From positions 1-40,358 of the forward strand of contig NZ_AHAM01000045.1 of assembly GCF_000236565.1 (NCBI RefSeq): 40,358 nt of DNA. The letters run 5' to 3'. Shown one piece after another: positions 25,318 through 33,824 of the stretch. The stretch comes from Mesorhizobium alhagi CCNWXJ12-2. Its GTDB lineage: Bacteria > Pseudomonadota > Alphaproteobacteria > Rhizobiales > Rhizobiaceae. Position numbers and translations under genes: made by a program. Numbering within the stretch: position 1 is the stretch's first letter; every line of letters starts with the position of its first letter. Below the pieces are notes generated by a model that saw nothing but the letters and a program-made list of their open reading frames with translations, was not told where the DNA came from and ran no database searches.

Positions 25318-25860
25318 TCAGGCGTCGCCCTTGACCACCCCGACGAAGGGCAGTTCGCGGAAGGCGTGGGCGACGTCCATGCCGTAGCCGACGACGAAAT
25401 AATCCGGGCAGTCGAAGCCGACATAGTCGGCGTTGAGCGTGGTCTGGCGGCGCATGCGCTTGTCGAGCAGCACGGCGATGGAACAGCTTTTGGCGCCGCG
25501 GGAAAGCATCAGATCGCGGGTGAAGGAAAGCGTCTTGCCGGATTCGAGGATGTCGTCGATCAGGAGCACGTCGCGGCCCTTGACCTCGTTGTCGATGTCG
25601 CGGAGCACGCGGACCTCGCCGCTGGTCGTGCCCGTGCCGTAGCTGGAAATGAAGATGAACTCGACCTCGGGCGACAGGCCGACATCGTGCATGGCGCGGA
25701 TCAGGTCGGCGGCGAAGATGAACGAGCCCTTCAGCACCGAGATGACCAGAAGGTCGGTGTAGTCGTGGGCGGCGATCTCCTTGGCGAGTTCGAGATTGCG
25801 CCGCGCGATTGTCGAGGCGGAGAACAGCACCTCGATTTCCTTGCCGCGAACGATTGGCAT
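25318..25860 (-). CDS. hpt: Hypoxanthine phosphoribosyltransferase
   Basis: A 180-residue purine salvage enzyme that joins hypoxanthine (or guanine) with PRPP. The PRPP-binding loop is VLLIDDILESGKT (residues 98-110), preceded by SVLKGSFIFAADL and the flexible SSYGTGTTSGEV loop; DYVGFDCPDYFVVGYGMD contacts the base. It begins nine bases after the upstream membrane-anchored protein's stop. Confidence 0.95.
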   Translation of the reverse strand: MPIVRGKEIEVLFSASTIARRNLELAKEIAAHDYTDLLVISVLKGSFIFAADLIRAMHDVGLSPEVEFIFISSYGTGTTSGEVRVLRDIDNEVKGRDVLLIDDILESGKTLSFTRDLMLSRGAKSCSIAVLLDKRMRRQTTLNADYVGFDCPDYFVVGYGMDVAHAFRELPFVGVVKGDA

Positions 25861-25869
25861 GATCAGTTC

Positions 25870-26490
25870 CTACTCGCCGAATGTGACCGAAACGGTCTTC
25901 ACCCCGCTTTTAGGCACGTCGAGCCTGCTCGAAAAGGCGAAACGTTCGCCGGGCCTCATTTGGCGTGCGTATGTCCCCAGTTTGTAGCTGGTCACGCGAC
26001 CGTCATTGGAGGCGATGCGGATTTCGAGCGGCGGCAGCGCCGCAGTCCCTTCGCCATCATTGGCGGCATGGCCGTCGACATGCAGGAACCTCTTTTCGCC
26101 GGCGGTCTTGATGCGCGACGAAACGCCTGAAATCGTCAGTGCGGCGGCTGGCTTCGGCGCCGCATGGTGGATCAGAGCGTGACCGCCGGAGACCCAGAAG
26201 GCAGCGGCGACGGCGGCCATGCCAAAAATCCAGAATATCGGCCCGCCGCGCACCGGACCCGTGGCGATGTCGCCACCGGCGCGGCGCAGCATCGCCATGC
26301 CGCCCGCAGACGGCGTGGGGACGGCGGGAAATCTGGAGCGGTCGGGGTCGCGTTCGGGCGGCGAGACGATCTCGTAGTCGGCGTCGATTATGTCGTCGAA
26401 CGCCGTAACGGCGCCCGACGGCAGGGCATGCGCCGCCCTGCCGGCCATGATTTCGCCGGAAACCGGGCGTGCGGTGCGTTGGTCTGCCAT
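25870..26490 (-). CDS. Single-pass membrane protein of unknown function, next to ftsE
   Basis: A 206-residue protein from ATG 26490 (MADQRTARPVSGE). The N-terminal half is cytoplasmic and Pro/Asp-rich. One membrane segment lies at about residues 86-103 (IFWIFGMAAVAAAFWVSG). A C-terminal beta-type domain follows (LTISGVSSRIKTAGEKRFLHVDGHAAND... LEIRIASNDGRVTSYKLG). The C-terminal part resembles the DUF3426-like domain of zinc-ribbon proteins often found beside ftsE, but no CxxC zinc ribbon is present here. Divergent from ftsE; first gene of an hpt-GST unit. Confidence 0.75.
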   Translation of the reverse strand: MADQRTARPVSGEIMAGRAAHALPSGAVTAFDDIIDADYEIVSPPERDPDRSRFPAVPTPSAGGMAMLRRAGGDIATGPVRGGPIFWIFGMAAVAAAFWVSGGHALIHHAAPKPAAALTISGVSSRIKTAGEKRFLHVDGHAANDGEGTAALPPLEIRIASNDGRVTSYKLGTYARQMRPGERFAFSSRLDVPKSGVKTVSVTFGE

Positions 26491-26591
26491 GGATGCCGGC
26501 CAGCCTTCGATCGTCCCCTGTTGCGGAGGTAAACGGAATTGGTTAACGCTTCGCTGCCGCCGGGCGGATATGGGGCCAAAACCGCAGAAAA

Positions 26592-26606
26592 TTAACCGCC
26601 GGTTAA
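26592..26606 (+). promoter_or_regulatory. CtrA-type binding box upstream of ftsE
   Basis: TTAACCGCCGGTTAA is an exact TTAA-N7-TTAA, the consensus for the alphaproteobacterial cell-cycle regulator CtrA, followed by CC. It is also a perfect 15-base palindrome. A further half site GGTTAAC lies at 26541-26547. The box is 70 bases before the ftsE start, in the gap shared with the divergent gene. CtrA control of division genes is known in this class; its use here is inferred. Confidence 0.6.
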
Positions 26607-26676
26607 CCATGCGGACCGATGGTCGATCGAGACAGGCAGCCCGCATTCGGCGCCCCAAGCATCCAGGGTTCATGAG

Positions 26677-27336
26677 TTGATTCGCTTCGAGAATGTCGGC
26701 CTGCGTTACGGAATGGGTCCGGAGATTCTCCGCGACATCTCCTTCCACATCCCGCAGCGCTCGTTCCAGTTCCTGAGCGGACCTTCGGGAGCCGGCAAGA
26801 CGACGCTTCTGCGGCTTCTGTTCCTGTCGCTCAAGCCCACGCGTGGGCTGATAAATGTCTTCGGCAAGGACCGCTCGCGCATCACCAGGCATGAACTGCC
26901 GATGCTGCGCCGGCGCATCGGCGTGGTGTTCCAGGATTTCCGCCTGCTCGACCATATGACCACCTACGAGAATGTTGCGCTGCCGCTGCGCGTGCGCGGA
27001 CGCGAGGAAGCGAGCTACCGCACCGACGTGATCGAGCTGCTGAAATGGGTAGGCCTCGGCGAGCGCATGCATGTGCTGCCGCCGGTGCTATCGGGCGGCG
27101 AGAAGCAGCGCGCGGCTATCGCCCGGGCGCTTATCGAGCAGCCCGAGATCCTGCTTGCCGACGAGCCGACGGGCAATGTCGATCCGCCGCTGGCGCGTCG
27201 ATTGCTGCGGCTGTTCATCGAGCTCAACCGGCTCGGCACGGCCGTGGTGATCGCCACCCACGATCTCGGCCTGATGGAACAGGTCGATGCGCGCCGCATG
27301 ATCCTGTCCGGCGGGAGGCTCGACATCTATGACTGA
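26677..27336 (+). CDS. ftsE: Cell division ATP-binding protein FtsE
   Basis: A 219-residue ABC ATPase. With FtsX it links the division ring to peptidoglycan hydrolase activation. Walker A is GPSGAGKTT (residues 35-43), the Q-loop is in VVFQDFRLL, the signature is LSGGEKQR and Walker B is ILLADEPTGNVD, followed by the switch His in IATHD. The start codon is TTG at 26677; the nearby ATG at 26672 hits a stop after two codons. The last eight bases overlap ftsX. Confidence 0.95.
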   Translation: MIRFENVGLRYGMGPEILRDISFHIPQRSFQFLSGPSGAGKTTLLRLLFLSLKPTRGLINVFGKDRSRITRHELPMLRRRIGVVFQDFRLLDHMTTYENVALPLRVRGREEASYRTDVIELLKWVGLGERMHVLPPVLSGGEKQRAAIARALIEQPEILLADEPTGNVDPPLARRLLRLFIELNRLGTAVVIATHDLGLMEQVDARRMILSGGRLDIYD

Positions 27337-28318
27337 ACTGGCCGAGCAGCATGACGGGCAGGGCGCCGACGAGGCGAAGCCGGCCAGCGAGCGCGCCCAG
27401 CGCAAGATGGCGCCCATCGTGCCGTCACAGAACATCGCCGGACGGGCGCTGATCTCCGTCATCGCCATCATGACCTTCCTGTCCTGCCTGACGCTCGGCG
27501 CGGTCACGCTGGTGCGCGACACGGCGTCGATGTGGGAAAATCAGATCGCGCGCGAGGCGACGATCCAGATCAAGCCCTCGGAGGGGCTCGACATGGAGGC
27601 CGCACTCGCCGCAGCCCAGCGCATTGCCAGCGAGTTCGCCGGCGTGCGCGCCGCCCGCATCGTCGACCGCGCGGCGACGGCGCGGCTGCTCGAACCCTGG
27701 CTCGGCGCCGGGCTCAACATCGACGAACTGCCGGTGCCGCGGCTGGTCATCGTGACCATAGACGAGGACAGCCCGCCCGACTTCGCGTCCATGCGGGCCA
27801 TGCTCGCCGCGGAAGTCCCGAGCGCCATGCTCGACGACCACCGCACCTGGGTTGACCGGCTGGTCGCCATGGCGCGAACCACCGTCACGCTCGGCGTGGC
27901 TGTGCTGGTGCTGATGCTGTCTGCAACTGTGCTGTCCGTGGTGTTCGCCACGCGCGGCGCCATGGCCGGCAACGGCCACATCATCGAGGTGCTGCATTTC
28001 GTCGGCGCCGAGGCGCGCTTCATCGCCACCGAATTCCGGCACCACTTCCTGCTCACCGGCATGAAGGGCGCGGCCGTGGGCGGCCTGGCGGCCGTCGTCG
28101 TGTTCATCGTGTTTTCCTGGTGGTCGTCGATGAACCTTGCCACGCCCGAAGCCGACCAGGCGACGGCGCTGTTCGGCAATTTCGCCATAGGCGTCACCGG
28201 CTATGCCGGCGTGGCGCTGGTGGTGGCGGTGGTCGGCGCGCTGACGGCCGCGACTTCGCATTTTACGGTCGTGACCTATTTAAGCGACATAGATGTCGGC
28301 CGCCCGGATGGAGGCTGA
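27329..28318 (+). CDS. ftsX: Cell division protein FtsX
   Basis: A 329-residue ABC-type permease subunit. A cytoplasmic N-terminal tail (about 1-38) is followed by a first membrane segment (about 41-63), a periplasmic domain (about 65-180) and three more segments (about 187-210, 245-270, 290-312). This is the FtsX topology. The start overlaps ftsE by eight bases, implying coupled translation. FtsX transmits FtsE ATP hydrolysis to periplasmic amidase activators. Confidence 0.93.
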   Translation: MTELAEQHDGQGADEAKPASERAQRKMAPIVPSQNIAGRALISVIAIMTFLSCLTLGAVTLVRDTASMWENQIAREATIQIKPSEGLDMEAALAAAQRIASEFAGVRAARIVDRAATARLLEPWLGAGLNIDELPVPRLVIVTIDEDSPPDFASMRAMLAAEVPSAMLDDHRTWVDRLVAMARTTVTLGVAVLVLMLSATVLSVVFATRGAMAGNGHIIEVLHFVGAEARFIATEFRHHFLLTGMKGAAVGGLAAVVVFIVFSWWSSMNLATPEADQATALFGNFAIGVTGYAGVALVVAVVGALTAATSHFTVVTYLSDIDVGRPDGG

Positions 28319-28387
28319 CCATGTGCAGAACCGGTGCACGACGTGCGATGGCACTGTTCAAGACGGTGATTCGGAGTTAACCATCAT

Positions 28388-29113
28388 ATGGTGAACGGGC
28401 CGAACTCGACCGATGCGACTGCCGCCGCCGGAAACGGCGGCAAGGGGCGTGATGGCCCAAAAAAGCTCCGCCTCGTTTCTCTCCTTCGCATTGCCGCATT
28501 TTCGCTCGCGGGGGCGGCTGTCCTGTTCGCCGCGGGCTTCGGCCTGTTTGCCAGCCACATAAGCGGTATGGCCACGCCCGAGGACCTGCCCAGAGCCGAC
28601 GCGATCATCGTGCTCACCGGCGGACAGGCTCGAATCGACGCCGGCCTCGAGCTGCTGAAATCCGGCAAGGGCGAGCGGCTGTTGATCAGCGGCGTCAACC
28701 CGGTTGCCGACCGCGACGAACTCCGAGCCGCGACCGGAGCGGACAGGGCACTGTTCTCCTGTTGCGTCGACATCGACCATGCCGCGCTGGACACGATCGG
28801 CAACGCCGAAGAGAGCGCCAAATGGGTGCGCAGCCACCATTACGGCAGCGTCATTCTGGTCACCAACAACTACCATATGCCGCGCAGCCTTCTGGAAATG
28901 GGCCGGTATATCGGCGACGCCGAGCTGCAGCCCTATCCGGTCGTCAACACCAGGCTGGACAATGGCGGCTGGGTAACCAAGCCGGGCGCGCTCCGGGTGC
29001 TGTTCACCGAATACAACAAATATCTCGTGGCGCTGGCGCGCGGCGTCGTGCCGGTGCGCACGGGCAGCGAAGACATCGCCACCGCCTCGTCGGCCGGTTT
29101 TGGTCCCCGCTGA
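28388..29113 (+). CDS. YdcF/DUF218-family membrane protein
   Basis: A 241-residue protein. A charged N-terminus precedes one membrane segment (about residues 33-55). The DUF218 domain follows: ADAIIVLTGGQARIDAGLELLKSG, GNAEESAKWVRSHHYGSVILVTNNYHMPRS and the Arg-containing YHMPRSLLEM motif. Family members (SanA, ElyC, YdcF) act in envelope biogenesis, some in peptidoglycan or lipid carrier handling. It sits between ftsX and plsC, which suits an envelope role. The exact reaction is unknown. Confidence 0.88.
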   Translation: MVNGPNSTDATAAAGNGGKGRDGPKKLRLVSLLRIAAFSLAGAAVLFAAGFGLFASHISGMATPEDLPRADAIIVLTGGQARIDAGLELLKSGKGERLLISGVNPVADRDELRAATGADRALFSCCVDIDHAALDTIGNAEESAKWVRSHHYGSVILVTNNYHMPRSLLEMGRYIGDAELQPYPVVNTRLDNGGWVTKPGALRVLFTEYNKYLVALARGVVPVRTGSEDIATASSAGFGPR

Positions 29114-29178
29114 GACGCATTTTCCTTTTCCCGGCACTTGGTGTAACCAGCGGGCGCGTCCCTCGATCAGGCCCTTTC

Positions 29179-29988
29179 ATGCTGCAAATCCGCTCGCTGG
29201 CTTTCAATATCGCCTTCTATCTCAGCCTGATCCTCCAGATGATCTTCTGGACGCCCTACTACTTCCTGTCGCCGCGCCATCGCGCCTGGTACGTGCCGAA
29301 ATTCTGGGCGAAGTCGAGCCTGTGGCTGCAGGAGAAGATCGCCGGCACGAAGAGCGAGATCACCGGCCTCGAAAACCTGCCGGAAGGCTCGTACATACTG
29401 GCGCCGAAACACCAGTCGTTCTGGGATACGATCGCCTTCCTGCCGCACATCCCAGACGCGCTCTACATATTGAAGCGGGAACTGACCTGGATCCCCTTTT
29501 TCGGCTGGTACATCATGAAGATGCGGATGATCCCGGTCGACAGGGGGAGCCGATCGAAGGCGTTGAAGGCGGTGATCGCCGCAACCCGGGCGGAACTTGC
29601 GAGGAACAGCCGACAGCTCATCATCTATCCGGAAGGCACGCGCCGCGCGCCGGGCGACGAACCGGCCTACAAATGGGGCATCGTCGAGCTCTACGCGCAA
29701 CTTGACGTACCTGTGGTGCCCGTCGCGCATGTCGCGGGCCTCTATTGGCCGCGCCGCAAGTTCCTGCGCTATCCCGGCACGATCAAGGCGCGGTTCCTGC
29801 CGCCGATCCCGCCCGGTCTCGAAAAGGATGAATTCATGCGGCGGCTGGTTGCCGAGACCGAAGCCGCCTGCGACCAGTTCCTGATCGAGGCGGCGCATTC
29901 GGAGAACCCGCCGCCCATGCCGCCGACGGCGGTGAAGCGGTTGAGGGAGCTGGGAGTGGGGATCAGCGAGCAGTCAACCGCCCACTAA
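29179..29988 (+). CDS. plsC: 1-acyl-sn-glycerol-3-phosphate acyltransferase
   Basis: A 269-residue membrane-bound acyltransferase that makes phosphatidic acid. The catalytic H-x4-D is HQSFWD (His78, Asp83), and the substrate motif YPEGTRRAPG follows near residue 152. One or two N-terminal membrane segments (about 8-30) anchor it. The start at 29179 fits family length; the frame continues upstream through the ydcF-like gene in another phase. It converges on the nuclease-family gene, with 12 bases between stops. Confidence 0.92.
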   Translation: MLQIRSLAFNIAFYLSLILQMIFWTPYYFLSPRHRAWYVPKFWAKSSLWLQEKIAGTKSEITGLENLPEGSYILAPKHQSFWDTIAFLPHIPDALYILKRELTWIPFFGWYIMKMRMIPVDRGSRSKALKAVIAATRAELARNSRQLIIYPEGTRRAPGDEPAYKWGIVELYAQLDVPVVPVAHVAGLYWPRRKFLRYPGTIKARFLPPIPPGLEKDEFMRRLVAETEAACDQFLIEAAHSENPPPMPPTAVKRLRELGVGISEQSTAH

Positions 29989-30000
29989 GCTGGCTTCAAT

Positions 30001-31062
30001 CTAAACATCCCCTTCGACAATCGCTCTCGCCTCTGCCTTGATCGGCTTGTACTTGAACGTGGCGCAGATGATCCCGTGGTCGTTGGTGCCGGTTTCCTTG
30101 TGATTGTCGAAGTTCAGATGATCGTTGTTGACGGTCATCCCATCGAACATCCAGACACGTTTTCTGCTGTTGTCGTAAAATTCCTCGCTGACCAGAATGT
30201 GGTCGAGCGACTCCATGACGTCCTGGTGGATGTGCGTGTAATATACGTCCCTCGTGTTGCGGTACTCCTGGAGGGTCTGGGCGGTGTAGAGGCTGATGTC
30301 GCCGCCGCCGACCGAATCGCCGACGAGATATCGCGGCTGCTCCGTCAGTATGTTGGCCGTGTTGCTGTGCTGGCCGTCATTGATGTCCCCGAGCACGATG
30401 ACCGGCGTGCCGGTGCCTTTCATCTGTTCGGACAGCATGAAGCGCAGCGCCGCCGCCTCCGCGGTTCTTCGAATGGTGGAGATCGCCGAACCCAGGCCAG
30501 TCACGTGCTTCTTGTAAGTGGCTTCGTCGGCCCTGAACCAACTCTCACGGAATACTTTCGTCGGCGCTTTCGACTTGAAATGACAGACATAGACATGCAC
30601 GTCATCGAGCGCTTCACGCGGCTTGATCGTAAAATGGAGCACGGGCCGCGAAAAGCTGTCGATGTCGACGCGGATCTCCGGAGTCTGCGGATCGTCTCCC
30701 GAGCTTTGCAGGACGAACTTGTCGGGGAAATTGACGATCCAGTCGGGGTCGCTGCTCATCAATCCCTTGCGCACGATTGCGGCGCAGACGATGCGCTCCC
30801 CGGTCGCGCCCGGCGGCGCAACAACGTCGTATTCGCCGGCGAGGCCGGAAGCCTCCACCGCCCGGTTGATCGAAGACGCGTGCCACAATTCCTGAAACCC
30901 GAATATGTCGGGCCGAAGCATGCGGATTACGCGCATCGTCCAGTCGATCTTCAGGTCGTATTCGGCCTGCGACCAGCCGTTCCTGTCCGTGTAGACAGGC
31001 ATGCTCGGTTCGTTGAGGTTGTAAAGATTGAAGGTTCCGACAGTTAGCCGCTTAAGGTTCAT
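30001..31062 (-). CDS. Endonuclease/exonuclease/phosphatase family protein
   Basis: A 353-residue protein from ATG 31062 (MNLKRLTVGTFNLYNL), with a GGGGAAG box just upstream. EEP-fold catalytic marks are GTFNLYNL, FGFQELW (metal-binding Glu), VYVCHFKSK, VIVLGDINDG and the final NDHGIICATF (Asp-His). Such enzymes cut DNA, RNA or phosphoesters; the substrate is not predictable. No signal peptide is seen. Base composition is visibly more AT-rich than neighbouring genes, as is the upstream 31063-31201 gap, so it may have been acquired. Confidence 0.88.
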   Translation of the reverse strand: MNLKRLTVGTFNLYNLNEPSMPVYTDRNGWSQAEYDLKIDWTMRVIRMLRPDIFGFQELWHASSINRAVEASGLAGEYDVVAPPGATGERIVCAAIVRKGLMSSDPDWIVNFPDKFVLQSSGDDPQTPEIRVDIDSFSRPVLHFTIKPREALDDVHVYVCHFKSKAPTKVFRESWFRADEATYKKHVTGLGSAISTIRRTAEAAALRFMLSEQMKGTGTPVIVLGDINDGQHSNTANILTEQPRYLVGDSVGGGDISLYTAQTLQEYRNTRDVYYTHIHQDVMESLDHILVSEEFYDNSRKRVWMFDGMTVNNDHLNFDNHKETGTNDHGIICATFKYKPIKAEARAIVEGDV

Positions 31063-31201
31063 ATTCTTCCCCGCTTGCGACTTCACAACTATATTCGAAG
31101 TTTGTGACAGGCGTGTATAGTAACATCGGAAATACGATTTAACAACGCAGCTTCATGGTTCGCAGGTTCAAGAAGGTATTCTTCTAAATCTTATGCTGAG
31201 A

Positions 31202-31735
31202 TCAGGTCCTGTCCGGATCGACAGCCAGCCTGGCCCCCACCGCCTCCAGCCAGTGATCCCTGATGCCCAGCGCCTCGAGGTGCTGGAGCGTGTTCATCAC
31301 ATAATCCTCGTTCGGTCCCGACTGGCCGACCGAACCCGACACGATCGAGGCGGCGTGCTCCTCATCGAGATTGCCGGCATATTGCGCGTGAGCGCGGTCG
31401 ACGATGTAGGTCACAGCCTGCGCGATATCGCCGCTCGCCAGCCGCACCGGCAGGGTGCGTTCGAGATAGACACTGGTGACCAGTTCGCGCTCGCGCAGAT
31501 AGTCCAGAACCTCGCCGCGCAATTCGCCCGGCACCCGGAAAGCGAGGCCGACGCAGGAGCCGCCGCGGTCCAGCCCGAGCACAAGGCCGGGGCGATCGGG
31601 CGTGCCGCGATGCACGAAGGAGCGCACGCAGAGCGAGCGGCGGAAGCCGAAAAGCCGGGCGCGTTGCGTCTCGATATGAGCGAAACCGGGACGCCAGATC
31701 AGCGAGCCATAGCCAAAAACCCAAAAATCGCCCAT
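31202..31735 (-). CDS. Gamma-glutamylcyclotransferase, ChaC type
   Basis: A 177-residue protein from ATG 31735 (MGDFWVFGYGSLIWRPGF). The FGYGSLIW substrate-binding loop is diagnostic. ALRVPGEL-like AFRVPGELRGEVLDYLRERELVTSVYLERTLPV and GPNEDYVMNTLQHLEALGI follow the ChaC pattern. ChaC enzymes degrade cytosolic glutathione to 5-oxoproline and Cys-Gly. The frame extends to 31843 but that part does not fit the family. Confidence 0.9.
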   Translation of the reverse strand: MGDFWVFGYGSLIWRPGFAHIETQRARLFGFRRSLCVRSFVHRGTPDRPGLVLGLDRGGSCVGLAFRVPGELRGEVLDYLRERELVTSVYLERTLPVRLASGDIAQAVTYIVDRAHAQYAGNLDEEHAASIVSGSVGQSGPNEDYVMNTLQHLEALGIRDHWLEAVGARLAVDPDRT

Positions 31736-31846
31736 ATCGCCAAGCCAACTCCGACCGAAGCATCCGTTCGGCCATACGTAACGCATGATTACGAAGCGTG
31801 GGAACGGGATTCCCGAACACGCCGAGACAAAGGATAGAGCCACAGC

Positions 31847-32839
31847 ATGCCGTCATCCGACAGGAAAAAGCCCAATTACAGCCGCCGCTTCTTCTGGCTC
31901 GGCGTGTTCATCGTCGTGCTTTTCGGCGGCTACAGCCTCGGCTGGTTCTGGCTCGCCGGCAGGCTGGAGGCGGAGGCGAAGGCCTCGATCGCCGCGCTCA
32001 ACGGCGGCGGCGTTGAAGCCGACTGCGCCAACCCGACCGCGCGCGGCTATCCGTTCCGCATCGGCCTCTACTGCGACAGCGTCGCATTCTCGGACGCAGC
32101 GCAGGGTATCAGCCTGTCGGCGGGAAGCTTCCGCTCGGCCGGCCAGATCTACGATCCGATGCGGCTCGTCGCTGAACTTGACGGCCCGGCAAGCATCGAC
32201 AGCGCGAAGGCCGGCGTCTTCGCGCTCGATTGGGACAATCTGCGCGCCAGCGCCCGGCTCTCGACGCCATTGCCGCAAAGGCTGTCGCTGGAGGGGGTGC
32301 AGTTGAAGGCTGCGACGGCCAATGGCGCGCCGTTGCTTGCCGCCGAAGCCTTCCAGGCGCATATGCGGCCCAACGAGCAGAATCTCGACCTTGCCGGCAG
32401 CTTCAGCGGCCTGGCGCTCGATGCGAGCCTGCTCGACGGCCGCAAGGTGCCGCCGCTGTCGGGCCAGTCCGACATCACCATCAATGACGGTGTCCGGCTG
32501 CTCGGCGAAAGGGTGAAGGATCTGCGCGGACAGTCGGGCACGATCCGCGAACTGGCTCTGTCCACAGGGGAGGAGACCGGCGTGACGCTGAGCGGGCCGT
32601 TTTCGGTCGACGATGCCGGCCTGATCGACGCCAATCTGAACATTACCATCCGCGACCCGAAGGGGTTGTCGGCGGTTCTCGGCGAGGCGGTTCCCGAAAA
32701 ACGCGATCAGATCGAGCAGGCCTTTTCCGGGCTGGCGATGCTCGGCAACGCGCCGTCGCTGCCGCTGAGGATCGCCAAGGGCAAGGCCTCGCTCGGCTTC
32801 ATCCCCCTCGGCCAGATTCCGCCGCTGCCGGCCCGCTAG
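31847..32839 (+). CDS. DUF2125 domain protein
   Basis: A 330-residue membrane-anchored protein. One segment (about residues 15-38) precedes a large periplasmic domain of repeated beta strands. The conserved start GYSLGWFWLAGRLEAEAKASI, the Cys-containing VEADCANPTARGYPFRIGLYCDSVAF and the end LGFIPLGQIPPLPAR identify DUF2125, common in Rhizobiales and without a known role. The two Cys near residues 60 and 75 may form a disulphide. Confidence 0.88.
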   Translation: MPSSDRKKPNYSRRFFWLGVFIVVLFGGYSLGWFWLAGRLEAEAKASIAALNGGGVEADCANPTARGYPFRIGLYCDSVAFSDAAQGISLSAGSFRSAGQIYDPMRLVAELDGPASIDSAKAGVFALDWDNLRASARLSTPLPQRLSLEGVQLKAATANGAPLLAAEAFQAHMRPNEQNLDLAGSFSGLALDASLLDGRKVPPLSGQSDITINDGVRLLGERVKDLRGQSGTIRELALSTGEETGVTLSGPFSVDDAGLIDANLNITIRDPKGLSAVLGEAVPEKRDQIEQAFSGLAMLGNAPSLPLRIAKGKASLGFIPLGQIPPLPAR

Positions 32840-32855
32840 GAGTGCGCATACCGCC

Positions 32856-33755
32856 TTACGTCGGCGGTCCCTTCGGTGCGAACACCGAAATCGCCTTCGG
32901 CCTGATGCGGAAATGCGCCGGGGTGTAGGTGCTGAGCTCGCCATCGGTGTTGACGGCGCGGCGGCGGCTGGTGCGGATCGTCACCTCGGTGGTCTGGAAG
33001 GCCCGCACATCGTTCCAGCGGCCATGCGTGCCCTTTCTCAGGCTCGGCAGCAGCGCCAGAAGCCGCCACCAATGGTCGACTTCGAGGCTGTAGAAATCGA
33101 GCTTGCCATCGTCGGCGGTGGCGGTTTCCTCCACGGTCATGCCGCCGCCATAGTGCCGGCCATTGCCGACGGAGATCTGCATGGTGCGGAGCCGTTCGGT
33201 GGTGCCGTCATGGTCGAGATGGGCGGTGAACAGCCGAGACCGCGCCAGTATGCGCGCCGCCGCGATGGCGTAGCCGAGCTTGCCCCAGCGCTTCTTGGCG
33301 TGCTCGGTCAGGTCGCTCGCCAGTTCCGCGCTGAAGCCGATGCTGGCGACGTTGAAGAAGAAATGCCCGTTGACCTCGCCGAGATCCATCGGCCGCGGCT
33401 CTGCGGTGGCGATCAGCTCCGCGGCCTTCACCGGATCGGCCGGAATGCCGACCGTGCGGGCGAAATCGTTCGCCGTGCCGAGCGGGAGAACGCCGAGCGG
33501 CAGCCCGGTGTCGACCAGTCCTGGTGCTGCCGCGTTGAGCGTGCCGTCGCCGCCGCCGATGATGACGAAATCGCATTCGGCTTTGTGCGCCCTGATCAGG
33601 CCGGCGATGGTCTCGTCCTCGCCGACCTTGACCTCGGTCACCGCGATGCGGCGCTCTTCCAGCACCTTCACCGCCGAGGCGATCGAGCCTGTGCCGCGCC
33701 GGGCGCGCGGATTGACGATGAGCAGAGCCTTCTTCGGGGCTTTGGGTTTTTTCAA
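32856..33755 (-). CDS. Diacylglycerol kinase-like lipid kinase (YegS/DagK family)
   Basis: A 299-residue protein. The nucleotide-binding GGGDGT is at residues 67-72 in FVIIGGGDGTLNAAAPGL, PLGTANDFAR follows at about 91-100, and the C-terminal beta-sandwich contains the second conserved block DGELSTYTPAHFRI. The family phosphorylates diacylglycerol or related lipids. Length is normal. It converges with DUF2125, 16 bases apart. Confidence 0.9.
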   Translation of the reverse strand: MKKPKAPKKALLIVNPRARRGTGSIASAVKVLEERRIAVTEVKVGEDETIAGLIRAHKAECDFVIIGGGDGTLNAAAPGLVDTGLPLGVLPLGTANDFARTVGIPADPVKAAELIATAEPRPMDLGEVNGHFFFNVASIGFSAELASDLTEHAKKRWGKLGYAIAAARILARSRLFTAHLDHDGTTERLRTMQISVGNGRHYGGGMTVEETATADDGKLDFYSLEVDHWWRLLALLPSLRKGTHGRWNDVRAFQTTEVTIRTSRRRAVNTDGELSTYTPAHFRIRPKAISVFAPKGPPT

Positions 33756-33824
33756 GGGATTCCGCCGTGACTGGTTGTGGACGACGGTAGATAGGGGTGA
33801 GATGCGGCTGAAAAAAGTGCGCGC

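Noticed and set aside
30076-31047. A 323-codon plus-strand frame
   Set aside because: It is antisense to the EEP-family gene, whose catalytic motifs are all on the minus strand.
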